A stretch of DNA of 64,000 nucleotides from Kiritimatiellota bacterium (GCA_026398415.1 JAPLSY010000086.1:62001-126000); one strand, 5' to 3'. Numbered from the stretch's first letter, positions 24,750 through 34,445 are shown. Program-made: numbers and translations. The notes: generated by a model from the letters alone, not told the origin.

Positions 24750-27656
24750 ATGAGCTCATTTGATTTGCGAAAGCGTGCGGCGATTGCCTCCGCGCAGGTT
24801 CAATCGCAGGTGGAGCGTTGGGAAGCCGAGTTGGGCTGGGCCGCGACGCTTTGCGAGCTTAATCCGCCAATGGCACAAACATGGCGCGCGCTCATCGGCC
24901 AGGCGCAAAAGATCGTCGCGCGCCGCGTTGCGGATGATTGCTGGACGGGTTTAGGCGATGCGATCCGTGAGGCGGAGCAAGTGCTTGCGCCGGTCGGCAA
25001 GGTCGCCAAAACCTATACGGCCCACTGTGTAGGACATGCTCACATCGACATGAACTGGATGTGGTCCTGGCCGGAAACGGTGGCGGTTACCGTGGACACT
25101 TTTTTGACTGTTCTGCGGTTGATGGAAGAATATCCCGATTTTTGTTTTTCACAGAGTCAGGCCAGCATCTATGCCATCATCGAACAATACCGACCCGATA
25201 TCTTGCCGCGGATTGCCCGGCGTATCAAGGAGGGCCGCTGGGAAGTTGTGGCCAGTCACTGGGTGGAGAACGATAATAATCTCGCCGGCGGCGAGGCGCT
25301 TTGCCGGCACCTGCTCTACACGCGGCGATACATGCAAAAATTATTCGGCCTGCAGCCCGAGGATGTGCCCATCGACTGGGCGCCGGATACCTTTGGACAT
25401 GCCGTGACGTTACCGACTTATCTGGTGCGTGGCGGCGTAAAGTATCTCTATTTACATCGTCCCGGTATGCATGGGCCGCTCGCTCCCTGGATGTTCTGGT
25501 GGCAGGGGCCGGACGGTTCGCGGGTTCTGGTACGCAATGATGTCCACGCCCGGGGCGCGTACAACGGAATCATTACGCCCGCATTGGTCCGGGAAATGGC
25601 CGGTTTTGTCAAGGCAACCGGGCTGAAGGATTTTATGTTCATTTACGGCGTGGGCGATCATGGCGGCGGGCCCACCCGCCGCGACATCGAATATGGCCGG
25701 GACATGGCAACCTGGCCGATTTTCCCCAACATCCGTTTTGGTACGGCCCGCAGGTTTTTCGAGATCGCGGAAAAGGCCGGTCGCAATCTGCCGGTCCTGG
25801 ACCGTGAGTTGAACACCGAGTTTGCCGGTTGTTATACGAGCCAGACCTTGATCAAACGGAACAACCGCTATGGCGAAAATCATCTGGCCGACGCCGAAAC
25901 TGCGGCGGGTCTGGTCTGGGCTAAACTGGGATTCGCATATCCCACGGCCGCCTTTGAAGAAGCCTGGCGGGATATCCTTTTTAATCAGTTCCACGACATT
26001 CTGCCGGGTAGCGGCGTACCGGCCACGCGCACCTATGCCGATGGCCTGTATCAGAAGACGATGGCTACCACCGGTCAGGTGGAAACACAGGCCTTGCGCC
26101 TGTTGGCCGCCCAAATTGATACGGCCGGAGTGGGACCGGAGGAACCAGCGCAGGTCATACCCTTGCGTGTGGTCAATTCCGTCGGCGCCGGGGTGGGTTA
26201 TGGTTCGGTGGACGGTGGATTAAGCCAATCGGATCAGACAACGGGGCAGGGACCGTGGCCGTTCGTTCTGTTCAATCCCACGGCCAGGGATCGCGCTGAA
26301 GTTATTCAGGCGGTCATCTGGGAAACCGGTCTGCCGGAGGTTGCCGCACTCAAGGCGCGATCATTCTGTGTGCGCGCTCCGGATGGTAAACTCCTGCCGG
26401 CGCAAATGGTGGCCAGCGGTAATTTCTGGCGACATGATCGGGTGACGCTCGCGTTTCCCGCAGCAGTCCCAGGCCTGGGATATGCGCAATATACTATTGT
26501 GGAAACGAAGATTCCAGAACCGCCAACGTCCGGTGTCCGGCAACTCGGCAAGGAACACCATTGTAGTTGCGCAATCTGGGAGCGGAGTCCGGAAGGACTG
26601 GAAAATGAAAGTCTGCGGGTTGAAATCGATCCGGTCACCGGCGGAATCCGGAGTTTGCTGGAGAAGAAAAGCGGGATGGAATTAATCGGACCCGCCCAAC
26701 CGGCGCCGGCGCTGGAATATCTGGTGGAACGCCCGCATGGCATGTCGAGCTGGCAGATTCAGCATCCCGGCAGTCCCGTGGAATATCCCGAAGTGCGTGA
26801 GTTGCGGCGTTCGCTGAAAGGTCCGCACAAGGCGGCCATCGAGGTGGATCTGCGCATTCACGAGTCGGATTTCATGCTGACCTATGAATTGCGCGCCGGT
26901 GATCCGAAGCTTTATGTGCATATCACGGGCAGTTGGTTCCAGCGCGGCAATGCCCAAATCGGTGTGCCGGTGCTGAATTTCACATTACCGCTGGCGGTGA
27001 CGGCGGGGCGGGCCCGTTACGAAATTCCCTTTGGGGCGATTGACCGCGAATTGAATCATGGCGAAGAAGTGCCGGCGCTCCAATGGGCGCAGGTGACGGG
27101 CAATATCCGGGGGCGCAAGGCCGGTTGCCTGCTGCTCAACGACTGCAAGTACGGCCATTCACTCGATGGCAATACGCTGCGCCTGATGCTGATTCGCGGC
27201 AGTTACGAACCGGACATTCTACCCGAAATCGCTCGGCATGAAATTCATTTGGCGTTACGGCCGTTTGCCGGCGAACTTTCGGTGGTCGAGGCAATTCAGG
27301 AAGGACAGGCCTTCAATCACACTGTTCGGGTGGTGAGTACGGATGTGCATAAGGGAACATTGCCCTCCAGCGGTCAATTCGTGCGTGTGTCGCCCGCTAC
27401 GGTGGTGCTTAACGCAATCAAAAAAGCCGAAGATGATGCGGCGTTGATCTTGCGGCTGTTCAATCCGACGAATCGGAAAGTGACGGCGCAAATAGAGTCA
27501 ATCGGCAAGCTTCTCGCCCCCTGGGCGAAAGCTGAGGAAATTGATTTGCTGGAACGCCCCGTGGCCAAATCGTCGTGCCGGACGACCGGACGCATGATTA
27601 CCATTGCCGTTCCGGCGCGGGGTATTGTCTCCGTGCGGGCAAAAATCCGGGAATAG
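24750..27656 (+). CDS. GH38 alpha-mannosidase
   Basis: A 968-residue glycosidase with the four parts of GH38: catalytic (beta/alpha) domain (90-420), three-helix region and C-terminal beta-sandwiches. HAHIDMNWMW at residues 97-106 supplies zinc ligands, WAPDTFGHA near 210 the nucleophile aspartate, and NQFHDILPGS near 412 a zinc-binding His/Asp pair. It cleaves alpha-mannosides with retention; no signal peptide is visible, so it may act on imported oligomannose. GGGAGGAG lies about 11 bases upstream. It follows the beta-helix gene and precedes the UroD-like gene on the same strand. Confidence 0.93.
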   Translation: MSSFDLRKRAAIASAQVQSQVERWEAELGWAATLCELNPPMAQTWRALIGQAQKIVARRVADDCWTGLGDAIREAEQVLAPVGKVAKTYTAHCVGHAHIDMNWMWSWPETVAVTVDTFLTVLRLMEEYPDFCFSQSQASIYAIIEQYRPDILPRIARRIKEGRWEVVASHWVENDNNLAGGEALCRHLLYTRRYMQKLFGLQPEDVPIDWAPDTFGHAVTLPTYLVRGGVKYLYLHRPGMHGPLAPWMFWWQGPDGSRVLVRNDVHARGAYNGIITPALVREMAGFVKATGLKDFMFIYGVGDHGGGPTRRDIEYGRDMATWPIFPNIRFGTARRFFEIAEKAGRNLPVLDRELNTEFAGCYTSQTLIKRNNRYGENHLADAETAAGLVWAKLGFAYPTAAFEEAWRDILFNQFHDILPGSGVPATRTYADGLYQKTMATTGQVETQALRLLAAQIDTAGVGPEEPAQVIPLRVVNSVGAGVGYGSVDGGLSQSDQTTGQGPWPFVLFNPTARDRAEVIQAVIWETGLPEVAALKARSFCVRAPDGKLLPAQMVASGNFWRHDRVTLAFPAAVPGLGYAQYTIVETKIPEPPTSGVRQLGKEHHCSCAIWERSPEGLENESLRVEIDPVTGGIRSLLEKKSGMELIGPAQPAPALEYLVERPHGMSSWQIQHPGSPVEYPEVRELRRSLKGPHKAAIEVDLRIHESDFMLTYELRAGDPKLYVHITGSWFQRGNAQIGVPVLNFTLPLAVTAGRARYEIPFGAIDRELNHGEEVPALQWAQVTGNIRGRKAGCLLLNDCKYGHSLDGNTLRLMLIRGSYEPDILPEIARHEIHLALRPFAGELSVVEAIQEGQAFNHTVRVVSTDVHKGTLPSSGQFVRVSPATVVLNAIKKAEDDAALILRLFNPTNRKVTAQIESIGKLLAPWAKAEEIDLLERPVAKSSCRTTGRMITIAVPARGIVSVRAKIRE

Positions 27657-27686
27657 ATCGCGCAAAAAACAAGGGAGGCATAAATC

Positions 27687-28760
27687 GTGAGTGATGCCCG
27701 ATATGAAAGTTACATGGGCCTGGGACCCAAACGCATGGCGCACTGGGAGCATTGGTCGAACCCGGATGCGGAGACCTGCCTCACGGGAATTGACTACTAC
27801 GCCCATCCGCGGCTGTGCCGTTTGAAAATGAAAGAGCTGTATCCTCAACTGGATCTCGGCATTCCCGAAAATGATGAACCGAAGCCAAGACCCGAACAGC
27901 AGGACGACAAGACGAAGGGCCGCTGGGGCGACAGCTATCGTGACCACTGGCAACAGGACGTGGCCAGCCGGCGCTTCAAATCGCGGGAAGACATGTTGCG
28001 TTTCAGTCCCCTGGAACAGGGGGATTTCAGGGGGTGGCACGTGGTTGTGGATGGCGACTTTCGAAGCGAGGAGGTTGTTTATCAAGAGTGCCGGAAGAAC
28101 TATTCCGCGGAATGGGGCAACAAAGCCCCGGCGGGCTCCTCCGCATCAGTCGGGTTCTACAATACAATGTTCATGTGGCCCATGCTTGTCTTTGGCTATG
28201 AGAATTTTTTGTCCATCTGTCTTGAACCGGAGTTTGAGCGGATCATGGAAGAGTTTGCGGAAATCAACCGGCGGGTTTTTCGCGCCTTTGCCCGTCTGCC
28301 CGTCAATTTTGTTGTTTGCCACGATGACATCGTCCTCAGCACTGGTCCCGTGTGCAGTCCGGCCTGGATGCGCAATTTCATTTTTCCCCGCTACGAGGAG
28401 TTCTGGGGCATCCTCCGACAGGCGGGCAAGGAAGTCCTGTTCATGGTGGACGGCTGTGTGGACGCGTTTGTCGCCGACGTCATGGCATGCGGCGCACGCG
28501 GGATCATCAGTGAGCCGTATACAAACTACAAGGCAATTGCGCGCAAGTATAAGAACTGTTTCATTGCCGGCGAAGGTGACAACCGGGTGCTCATGCGCAA
28601 CAACCCGAAAGAAATTCGAGCCATGGTTGCGTCGATGGTGGAAACCGGGAGAATGTCCGGTGGCTACATGATGTGCATCGGGAATCATATCCCTTGGAAT
28701 GTCCCTGCGGAAGCCGTCAAGACGTATCTGGATCTATCCGCCGAGTTGGCGTACCGATAA
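27687..28760 (+). CDS. Uroporphyrinogen decarboxylase-family protein
   Basis: A 357-residue UroD-fold protein; the C-terminal half has the typical VLFMVDGCVDAFVADVMACGARGIISEPY and EGDNRVLMRNNPKEIRAMV segments followed by SGGYMMCIGNHIPWNVPAEAV. The N-terminus differs from true HemE, and the HemE N-terminal arginine substrate motif is not seen. Such proteins, abundant in Lentisphaerae and Kiritimatiellota near glycosidases, include corrinoid methyltransferases. GTG 27687 is preceded by AAGGGAGGC. It starts 30 bases after the mannosidase stop, so both are probably on one transcript. Its role in sugar use is unknown. Confidence 0.78.
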   Translation: MSDARYESYMGLGPKRMAHWEHWSNPDAETCLTGIDYYAHPRLCRLKMKELYPQLDLGIPENDEPKPRPEQQDDKTKGRWGDSYRDHWQQDVASRRFKSREDMLRFSPLEQGDFRGWHVVVDGDFRSEEVVYQECRKNYSAEWGNKAPAGSSASVGFYNTMFMWPMLVFGYENFLSICLEPEFERIMEEFAEINRRVFRAFARLPVNFVVCHDDIVLSTGPVCSPAWMRNFIFPRYEEFWGILRQAGKEVLFMVDGCVDAFVADVMACGARGIISEPYTNYKAIARKYKNCFIAGEGDNRVLMRNNPKEIRAMVASMVETGRMSGGYMMCIGNHIPWNVPAEAVKTYLDLSAELAYR

Positions 28761-28805
28761 TAAAGGCGTTGAACGCAAAGGCGCAGGCAGGTCTGCGCGG
28801 TTAAA

Positions 28806-30899
28806 TCATTCCACGTTCAATTCCGCCAGGAATCGGGCGATAGCGGCGTTGCGGGCTTGCTCGTCGGCGCGCAGTTTCTCCAGATCCACGTTCAACTGGT
28901 CAAGGTCCTTCTCCTGCTGGACCAGTTTGCGTTCCCACATGGAATAGCTTTCCGAGTTTTTAGTCACGGTTTGCATGTTCGGACGGATGCGGTTCTGCTC
29001 CTCCGCAATGGCCTTGACCCGCTGTTCCTTCTGCTGGCGTTCCTGGCGGACGGCAGATAACGCCTCCTGCATGCCCACCAGTTCTTTCAGCGCCTGGCGC
29101 AGTTTGTCGGAAATATTTTTTTGGCTGATTAAAAAACGGACCTGGTCACTCTGAATATTGGCTAACATCAGGATTTCCGGTTCCAGGCGCTGTTCGCGGA
29201 AGATGATGTCCCGGCTTTTGCCGTCCCCGCGCTGGTTAGCGCCGTCGAGCGCCAGGCGGAAGCGGTAGGCGTCGCGGGTTTTTTCAATGTCCTTGGCCGG
29301 TTCCACCAGTTCCCAATCGGGTCGCAGGGGATGCTCGATCAAGTACTGGCGCGTTTTATCGCGTTTGTTCTTAAGCGTGTAGACGGATGTATCCACGAAC
29401 TTGCGCTGGAGTGTCAGCGTGCCGCGCACGATTTTCATGGACACGATTTCCTCCGGCTCGCTTTTGCGATCCAGCTTGGCTTCCCCGGCCAGGTCGAGCG
29501 CATAGGATAGCAGTCGTTTTTCACCGCGCTGGGTATCGGTCAAGCGCGCGTCGCCGGCATATATGCCGTCTTCGAAAACAGTGACTGGGCCCTGCATCAG
29601 GAAAAGGCCGGACGTGTTTTCCAGTTCCACGCCGTTCAGCGGATTTTTCGGGTTAACCTGGGCATTGAAAATGGAAAGCTTCTCGCCCTTGATCGTCTGG
29701 TTGACAATGGGAATCATGGCCGATTGCCGACGGGGCAGGGTAATCGGTTCTTTTACTGCGTACTCGAACAATTCTCCCGCCTCTCGCGCGGCGGCCATGG
29801 CCTCCACGCCGCCGCCGCCCATGCCGGCCATGTTGATCTGCGGCCGGGAGGGTGCGGCCATTGCCATGGCCGGCGCCGCCATCATGCGCATGGACTTTTT
29901 GCCTTTGAGCGCCGAGTCGGCTTTCATTTCGGCGCTGTCGACCATGTCAGCCGCCATCTCGCCGGTTATGGCACCTTCATATTCCGGCGGCGCCAGATTC
30001 TCGTCCAAAGTCGGACGGACCACCGGCCGGTGCAGGTAAATCGGGTCGTACAGGTTCTGAATAAACGAGAGCGGCCTCCCTGAAACGAGTGTCAAGGTAA
30101 TGCCGTTCCAGTCATCGTCGGTCATGTTCTCAACGTGTGCCCAGCCCTGGAGGAGTGGGGCGCCCTTGTCGTCGAGCACCAGGCGATAGCTGGTCTTCCA
30201 GACCGGCGCCTCCAGCATGTAGCCCGCGCGCACCTGCCGGCGTTTCTCGCCGGTGAAGGTCAGACGCACCGTTTTCTTGCCCTGGTCATGACTGACCGCC
30301 AACACCTTGAGCGCGGCATCCAGGTCGGCCTGGATGACGGGATCAAGCACTTCGATTTCCTGGATCGCATCGAGCGAAAGAGCGCGGACATTTTTATCGC
30401 TCATCAGGTTGAGGATTTTTTCCTCAATTATTTCCTTGTCAACGTGCCGTTTACGGGTTTCCACACCCACGATCATGCCGGTCAAGTCGCGGGAGGTTGC
30501 CTTGACGCGCACGTTCACCCCGCGCAGGCGGTTGAGCAGGTTGCCCAGGTTGGGATTATCGGTCAGATCCACGCTGAACGATTTTAGCGTGCGGTCCACC
30601 GGGTCGCGCGATTCATAGGTCACGGCCGTGATATGTCCGCCGCCTTCGTCAATCAGGACCAGGGACTTAATCAGGTCGTTGATCTGGTCGGTCTTGAATG
30701 ACAACTCGGCTGCGGCCGTCCCGGATATTTCGGCTGCGCGCTCGAAATAGGCGACGCCGCTGGTGAACAGGACCACCTGTTTCAAGGGCAGGTCTGTTTT
30801 GGCCGTCCCTGCGCCGGTTGGCGCCCCTGCGCTGGTTAGTGCCGTGCCGGCCAAGCCCGCGGTTACCATAATTACGATGCGCTGCAGAAATCGTTTCAT
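28806..30899 (-). CDS. Secreted DUF4139 domain protein
   Basis: A 697-residue exported protein: signal peptide in MKRFLQRIVIMVTAGLAGTA, then a DUF4139-type beta-rich region beginning LPLKQVVLFTSGVAYFERAAE, with GYMLEAPVWKTSYRLVLDDKG and a Met/Ala-rich insert near 340-390 (KSMRMMAAPAMAMAA). The last 100 residues are a coiled coil (EALSAVRQERQQKEQRVKAI, ending ARFLAELNVE). The family has no established function. ATG 30899 has GGGAGGC 6 bases upstream and directly precedes the signal peptide, which decides it against a longer frame. It is convergent with the UroD-like gene. Confidence 0.75.
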   Translation of the reverse strand: MKRFLQRIVIMVTAGLAGTALTSAGAPTGAGTAKTDLPLKQVVLFTSGVAYFERAAEISGTAAAELSFKTDQINDLIKSLVLIDEGGGHITAVTYESRDPVDRTLKSFSVDLTDNPNLGNLLNRLRGVNVRVKATSRDLTGMIVGVETRKRHVDKEIIEEKILNLMSDKNVRALSLDAIQEIEVLDPVIQADLDAALKVLAVSHDQGKKTVRLTFTGEKRRQVRAGYMLEAPVWKTSYRLVLDDKGAPLLQGWAHVENMTDDDWNGITLTLVSGRPLSFIQNLYDPIYLHRPVVRPTLDENLAPPEYEGAITGEMAADMVDSAEMKADSALKGKKSMRMMAAPAMAMAAPSRPQINMAGMGGGGVEAMAAAREAGELFEYAVKEPITLPRRQSAMIPIVNQTIKGEKLSIFNAQVNPKNPLNGVELENTSGLFLMQGPVTVFEDGIYAGDARLTDTQRGEKRLLSYALDLAGEAKLDRKSEPEEIVSMKIVRGTLTLQRKFVDTSVYTLKNKRDKTRQYLIEHPLRPDWELVEPAKDIEKTRDAYRFRLALDGANQRGDGKSRDIIFREQRLEPEILMLANIQSDQVRFLISQKNISDKLRQALKELVGMQEALSAVRQERQQKEQRVKAIAEEQNRIRPNMQTVTKNSESYSMWERKLVQQEKDLDQLNVDLEKLRADEQARNAAIARFLAELNVE

Positions 30900-31005
30900 A
30901 ATGCCTCCCGATGCCATGTGGTTTTGAAAGCGATGTTCCATAGGCAACATGCTTATCCTTTTGGCGTACCCCGTCAATATGTTTTTACTGGCAAGGCCTC
31001 AGTCG

Positions 31006-31044
31006 GTAAAACGAAATAAATTGACCAGTGCAGGTGAGGGGAAG
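31006..31044 (+). repeat. Island repeat, ATTGACCAGTGC type (copy 1)
   Basis: The core AACGAAATAAATTGACCAGT (31010-31029) is followed by a purine-rich stretch ending GGGGAAG. Closely related sequence occurs at 33008-33035 and 38151-38184. It lies in the gap between the DUF4139 gene start and the end of the next minus-strand gene, and marks the left side of the AT-rich region. Confidence 0.7.
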
Positions 31045-31055
31045 ATAAGGAAAAT

Positions 31056-31094
31056 AAAAAGGGACTCCAACTTGTTAGGTCAGAATCCCTTTTT
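31056..31094 (-). terminator. Intrinsic terminator hairpin after the exported unknown gene
   Basis: AAAAAGGGA (31056-31064) pairs perfectly with TCCCTTTTT (31086-31094) around a 21-base loop, giving a 9-bp stem with an A-tract on one side and a T-tract on the other. It lies 23 bases past the stop of the minus-strand gene ending at 31118 and would work on that strand, and in principle on both. Confidence 0.65.
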
Positions 31095-31117
31095 ACGGTT
31101 GGATATAATGAGCGACA

Positions 31118-32791
31118 CTACTGCACCGTAACATTCACCGAATCAACCTGAATAGCATCTTCGGTTAAAATCCCATCCATAGGCCAATCAACAGCAAAAT
31201 AGAACGTATATGATCCAACTGGCAGGCTGTAGCTCCATACTTGTGTGGCTGGTACATTGCACAACCCGCCTTGGTACATCGGACGCCAAGCGCCCTCCAG
31301 CTTCCATTCTGCCGAACTATCCATGTAGATCCAAGTCGATCCAGAACGAGCAACTATCCACCAGTCAACTTCAGTTCCCACAGATTCTCCTGGATTTAAC
31401 TGAACGGTGATGGATAGATTGGCCGAGCTGTTTATGGTGACATTATCAAGCTGCCCATTCGCCTTTATCACGGGGCCGATAACTGGCGATGGATTTGCGA
31501 CAATATCAACCAAGTTTGCTGGCTTGCCCGATAGCGTTGCCATTTCCTGAAATGATCCGACTGATTTCACCGCCCTGGATAATGCCGAATTGGTGGTGAT
31601 TTGAATCTTCCCAACTATATACTGATTGCCGTCTAATTTCAATCCGTCAAACCAGATATAACCGTCATAGAGTGGTTTAAGGTGGTAAATCTCAATGTCC
31701 TCGTTCAAAAGGCTGGTTTCATTAGACGTCGCCGGATCGTATGAAATGAGTTTATTTCCCCCGTTCTTTGTTCCCGCAATCAGCAAAAGGTTCGACATTT
31801 TTTCTATAAGTGTGGGGCAGTCAATGAGGGTTGGCTCTATGATTTCCGGTATAGGATAGTATTGAACGATAGTTTTTTGGGTTAATTGGGCGCCGGCCAA
31901 TACTATTGCACGTCCATCATCTGTTTTGACACATTTTACAATCGTTGATCCGCACGTAGAAATGAAGGGTTCCACATACGTTGAGTTGTGACCATTCGCA
32001 AGGGCAGTAACATCATATTCCGGCGAATTACGAATAGTGCTGCCAATATAAGGTGTATATCCATCAAAATTCGTAAGGGCAACAGGCAGTTTATAAACAC
32101 CAAAATATGGGGCGTTATACAACAATCCTGCGTAAACGTTGCCGTCCGGGAAATCAAGCAGGAACCACGTCTCGGCGTTGGCTGCCAATTCCGTCCGGGT
32201 GTTGTCGGGTGCGAGTTTAACCAGCTTCCAATATAAAAGTCCTTCTGAAACGCTTTCACCCATGAGGATTGTGCCGTCTGGCCGCACCAGCCATTCGCAT
32301 ACAAGAATGTTGTCGTTAATCAAGTTAACGATGTTCGTCCCGTTGCCGTTCACGCACTTCTTGAGGGAAAAGTTATAGTTATTGGAGGTGCGATAATACA
32401 GGTTCCCTGCTGCATCCGATTGCAGCGCAGGACTTACCCCAGAACCGAGCTCCCACACAATGGATTGCGGCCACAGCAGGTTTGTGTCTATCCCCGAAAT
32501 CGTGTTGTTGGTCGGGACGGCGTAGGCCAATACGTAGTTGTTCCCATCTCCGAACTGCTGGCTTGACTGGAGCACAACGAACAGGTTGCCTTGTGCGCTT
32601 AACAGGATGTTACTGACGACCACGTTCGGGCTCAACACGGGAGAGACATTTCCCTGGTCGTCCACCTTGTTCAAGCTGTGGTTTTCATCAAGGAAGACGA
32701 CCTTGGCTCCATCAAAATTGACGGATATGCCTGTAGCAAATACCGATCCCGTAATAATGAGAGACAATAATAATCCTATGGCAGTTTTCAT
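31118..32791 (-). CDS. Secreted protein of unknown function with a shared C-terminal domain
   Basis: A 557-residue protein with a signal peptide (MKTAIGLLLSLIITGSVFA) followed by a long region of short beta strands with repeated motifs (NLLWPQSIVWELGSG, GNLYYRTSNN, VYKLPVALTN), plausibly a propeller. The last 120 residues form a separate domain: VTINSSANLSITVQLNPGES, then DWWIVARSGSTWIYMD, ending LPVGSYTFYFAVDWPMDG and VDSVNVTVQ. That ending resembles a C-terminal domain I associate with many secreted proteins of Deltaproteobacteria and related groups. AAGGAAA lies upstream of ATG 32791. The gene is AT-richer than the genes outside the island. Confidence 0.6.
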   Translation of the reverse strand: MKTAIGLLLSLIITGSVFATGISVNFDGAKVVFLDENHSLNKVDDQGNVSPVLSPNVVVSNILLSAQGNLFVVLQSSQQFGDGNNYVLAYAVPTNNTISGIDTNLLWPQSIVWELGSGVSPALQSDAAGNLYYRTSNNYNFSLKKCVNGNGTNIVNLINDNILVCEWLVRPDGTILMGESVSEGLLYWKLVKLAPDNTRTELAANAETWFLLDFPDGNVYAGLLYNAPYFGVYKLPVALTNFDGYTPYIGSTIRNSPEYDVTALANGHNSTYVEPFISTCGSTIVKCVKTDDGRAIVLAGAQLTQKTIVQYYPIPEIIEPTLIDCPTLIEKMSNLLLIAGTKNGGNKLISYDPATSNETSLLNEDIEIYHLKPLYDGYIWFDGLKLDGNQYIVGKIQITTNSALSRAVKSVGSFQEMATLSGKPANLVDIVANPSPVIGPVIKANGQLDNVTINSSANLSITVQLNPGESVGTEVDWWIVARSGSTWIYMDSSAEWKLEGAWRPMYQGGLCNVPATQVWSYSLPVGSYTFYFAVDWPMDGILTEDAIQVDSVNVTVQ

Positions 32792-32950
32792 GGAATTTCC
32801 TTGTGTTTTGTTTTGATCAATGACACCTACTGCGTCGCAACATTCACTAATGTCAACCACCGCCACAATCACATTCTCATTATGCCAAAGCACCTTATTA
32901 AAGTCAAGTGCAATCAAAAATTCTTTCGTGTTGCCCCGTGGGCAATTATT

Positions 32951-33035
32951 GGCAGGGAAGAGTAGGGGCCGGGACTGATTATTTGCTGAAAAACAGGAGA
33001 ATGTGTTAGGAAAACGAAACAAATTGACCAATGCC
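32951..33035 (+). repeat. Island repeat, composite copy (copy 2)
   Basis: GAGTAGGGGCCGGGACTGAT (32960-32979) is followed by ATTTGCTGAAAAAC and then by AAACGAAACAAATTGACCAA (33012-33031). It joins the two words found separately elsewhere (31006, 35623, 37482, 38151). The surrounding gap 32792-33150 contains no gene; a stem TCACATCC/GGATGTGA at 33052-33085 could be a weak terminator of the next gene upstream. Confidence 0.65.
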
Positions 33036-33150
33036 TAGATTCATCAGCGGATCACATCCAGAATGTAGTTTGTATAGGATGTGACCCTGATTATACTTCT
33101 CTCTTTCTCTTTTCCATTTTTATTCTTCTTCGCAACTGATTCGCTCGCCT

Positions 33151-34332
33151 TTAAAACATAAAGGCGGCTTCTAATCCGACTATATGCTGGGTGATGTTAT
33201 ATTTTCCATTATAACCATAGATATTAGCTGATGGCTGTTCTTCGTCGGTAAACAAATATTCGTAATTCAACTCTACCTTCCAATGTTTCCAGTATTTACC
33301 TATACCTATATCAAGTTCATGGGTATTTGCATCTGGTTTACAGGGCAGGATATTGGTATTTGGAATAGCTCCTTGAATATAGGCGTAGCCGGCTCTTACC
33401 GCCCAGTCTTTTGGCAATTTATATTCTCCGCCAGCCCGGATATCACAACTGTTATCTGTGTTTAAAACCGCGGTCGAATCGGGCCAAAGATCCGTCTTGG
33501 TGGTAATTGTTTCCATATAGGACCATTCGTACCAGTCCCCGTCCAGCGCCAGGGTCAGATTTTTAATCGGCATAATGGCGATGCCCAATCCCAGTGAACC
33601 GGGATAATGGACATCCGTAGTGGCATCGCTGGTGGTGGTGGATCCGCCTTGTTCCATCGTCCGGTCTCCATTCTGATTGACGGTCATCCGGGATCGATAG
33701 GTGCCGCCGACTTTTACATATTCGTTGATTTTCCATAAAAGTCCCGCGATTCCACCCAGTCCGAATCCATCGGATTTATCGTTGATCCTTAAGGTAGGGC
33801 CGGCAGGAATAGACTGATCTATGACGCCGTAACTGCCGACCAAGCCTATGCCGGCCGAAATTTGTTCAATCAATTTATAGGAAACCACCGGGCTTAGATC
33901 GGTTCTGACCATTTTTGACCTTTGCGAAAGAAATCCATTGGCCAAATCGTCGCCGAAATTTGCTTCTCTGGCATAAGGCGAATATAGGCCGAGACCGGCG
34001 CTGAGCTTGTCTGTAAAACCATGCGTAAGAAAAAGCGATGGCCCGAAACCCTCTTTGGTGCTTTCCTGTGTAGCGCCATTTTGCATTTCATATTTTATCT
34101 TCGGAAGTATCAAGCTCATGCCCGCTTCAATCTCTGTGCCGTCGATCTGGCTCATTCCTGCTGGATTGTAATAGATGCAGGCGCCGTCATCGGCCACCGC
34201 CGTAAATGCTCCACCCATACTTATGGGGCGGGAACCTTGTCCCGAAGTAGATAATCCCCCTGCAGAAACATATGTGCAGGATATTATAGAAAAAATAACC
34301 GCTACAAATCCGACTAATAATAACTTCTTCAT
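33151..34332 (-). CDS. FadL/OmpP1/TodX-family outer-membrane transport protein
   Basis: A 393-residue beta-barrel protein. A signal peptide (MKKLLLVGFVAVIFSIISCTYVSA) is followed by GGLSTSGQGSRPISMGGAFTAVADDGACIYYNPAGM, whose SMGGAFTA...YYNPAGM is the signature of the FadL hydrophobic-substrate channel family. The chain ends in a Phe (VGLEAAFMF), as expected for barrel insertion. It probably takes up hydrophobic compounds such as fatty acids or aromatics. GGAGGAAAG lies 4 bases before ATG 34332. A perfect inverted repeat lies 61 bp upstream of the start. Confidence 0.85.
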   Translation of the reverse strand: MKKLLLVGFVAVIFSIISCTYVSAGGLSTSGQGSRPISMGGAFTAVADDGACIYYNPAGMSQIDGTEIEAGMSLILPKIKYEMQNGATQESTKEGFGPSLFLTHGFTDKLSAGLGLYSPYAREANFGDDLANGFLSQRSKMVRTDLSPVVSYKLIEQISAGIGLVGSYGVIDQSIPAGPTLRINDKSDGFGLGGIAGLLWKINEYVKVGGTYRSRMTVNQNGDRTMEQGGSTTTSDATTDVHYPGSLGLGIAIMPIKNLTLALDGDWYEWSYMETITTKTDLWPDSTAVLNTDNSCDIRAGGEYKLPKDWAVRAGYAYIQGAIPNTNILPCKPDANTHELDIGIGKYWKHWKVELNYEYLFTDEEQPSANIYGYNGKYNITQHIVGLEAAFMF

Positions 34333-34392
34333 CTACTTTCCTCCTGATGCCGTGACAGGCTTTCTGTCACATTGTTTTTCTCTCCCTAACCT

Positions 34393-34430
34393 GAATTATT
34401 CATGAACAATAATAAATTCATGAATAATTC
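34393..34430. promoter_or_regulatory. Perfect 14-bp inverted repeat upstream of the FadL-like gene
   Basis: GAATTATTCATGAA (34393-34406) and its exact reverse complement TTCATGAATAATTC (34417-34430) are separated by 10 bases. It sits 61-98 bp upstream of the start of the minus-strand porin gene, a normal place for an operator or attenuator. Function is inferred from position and symmetry only. Confidence 0.45.
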
Positions 34431-34445
34431 ACCCTACGGGCTTCG

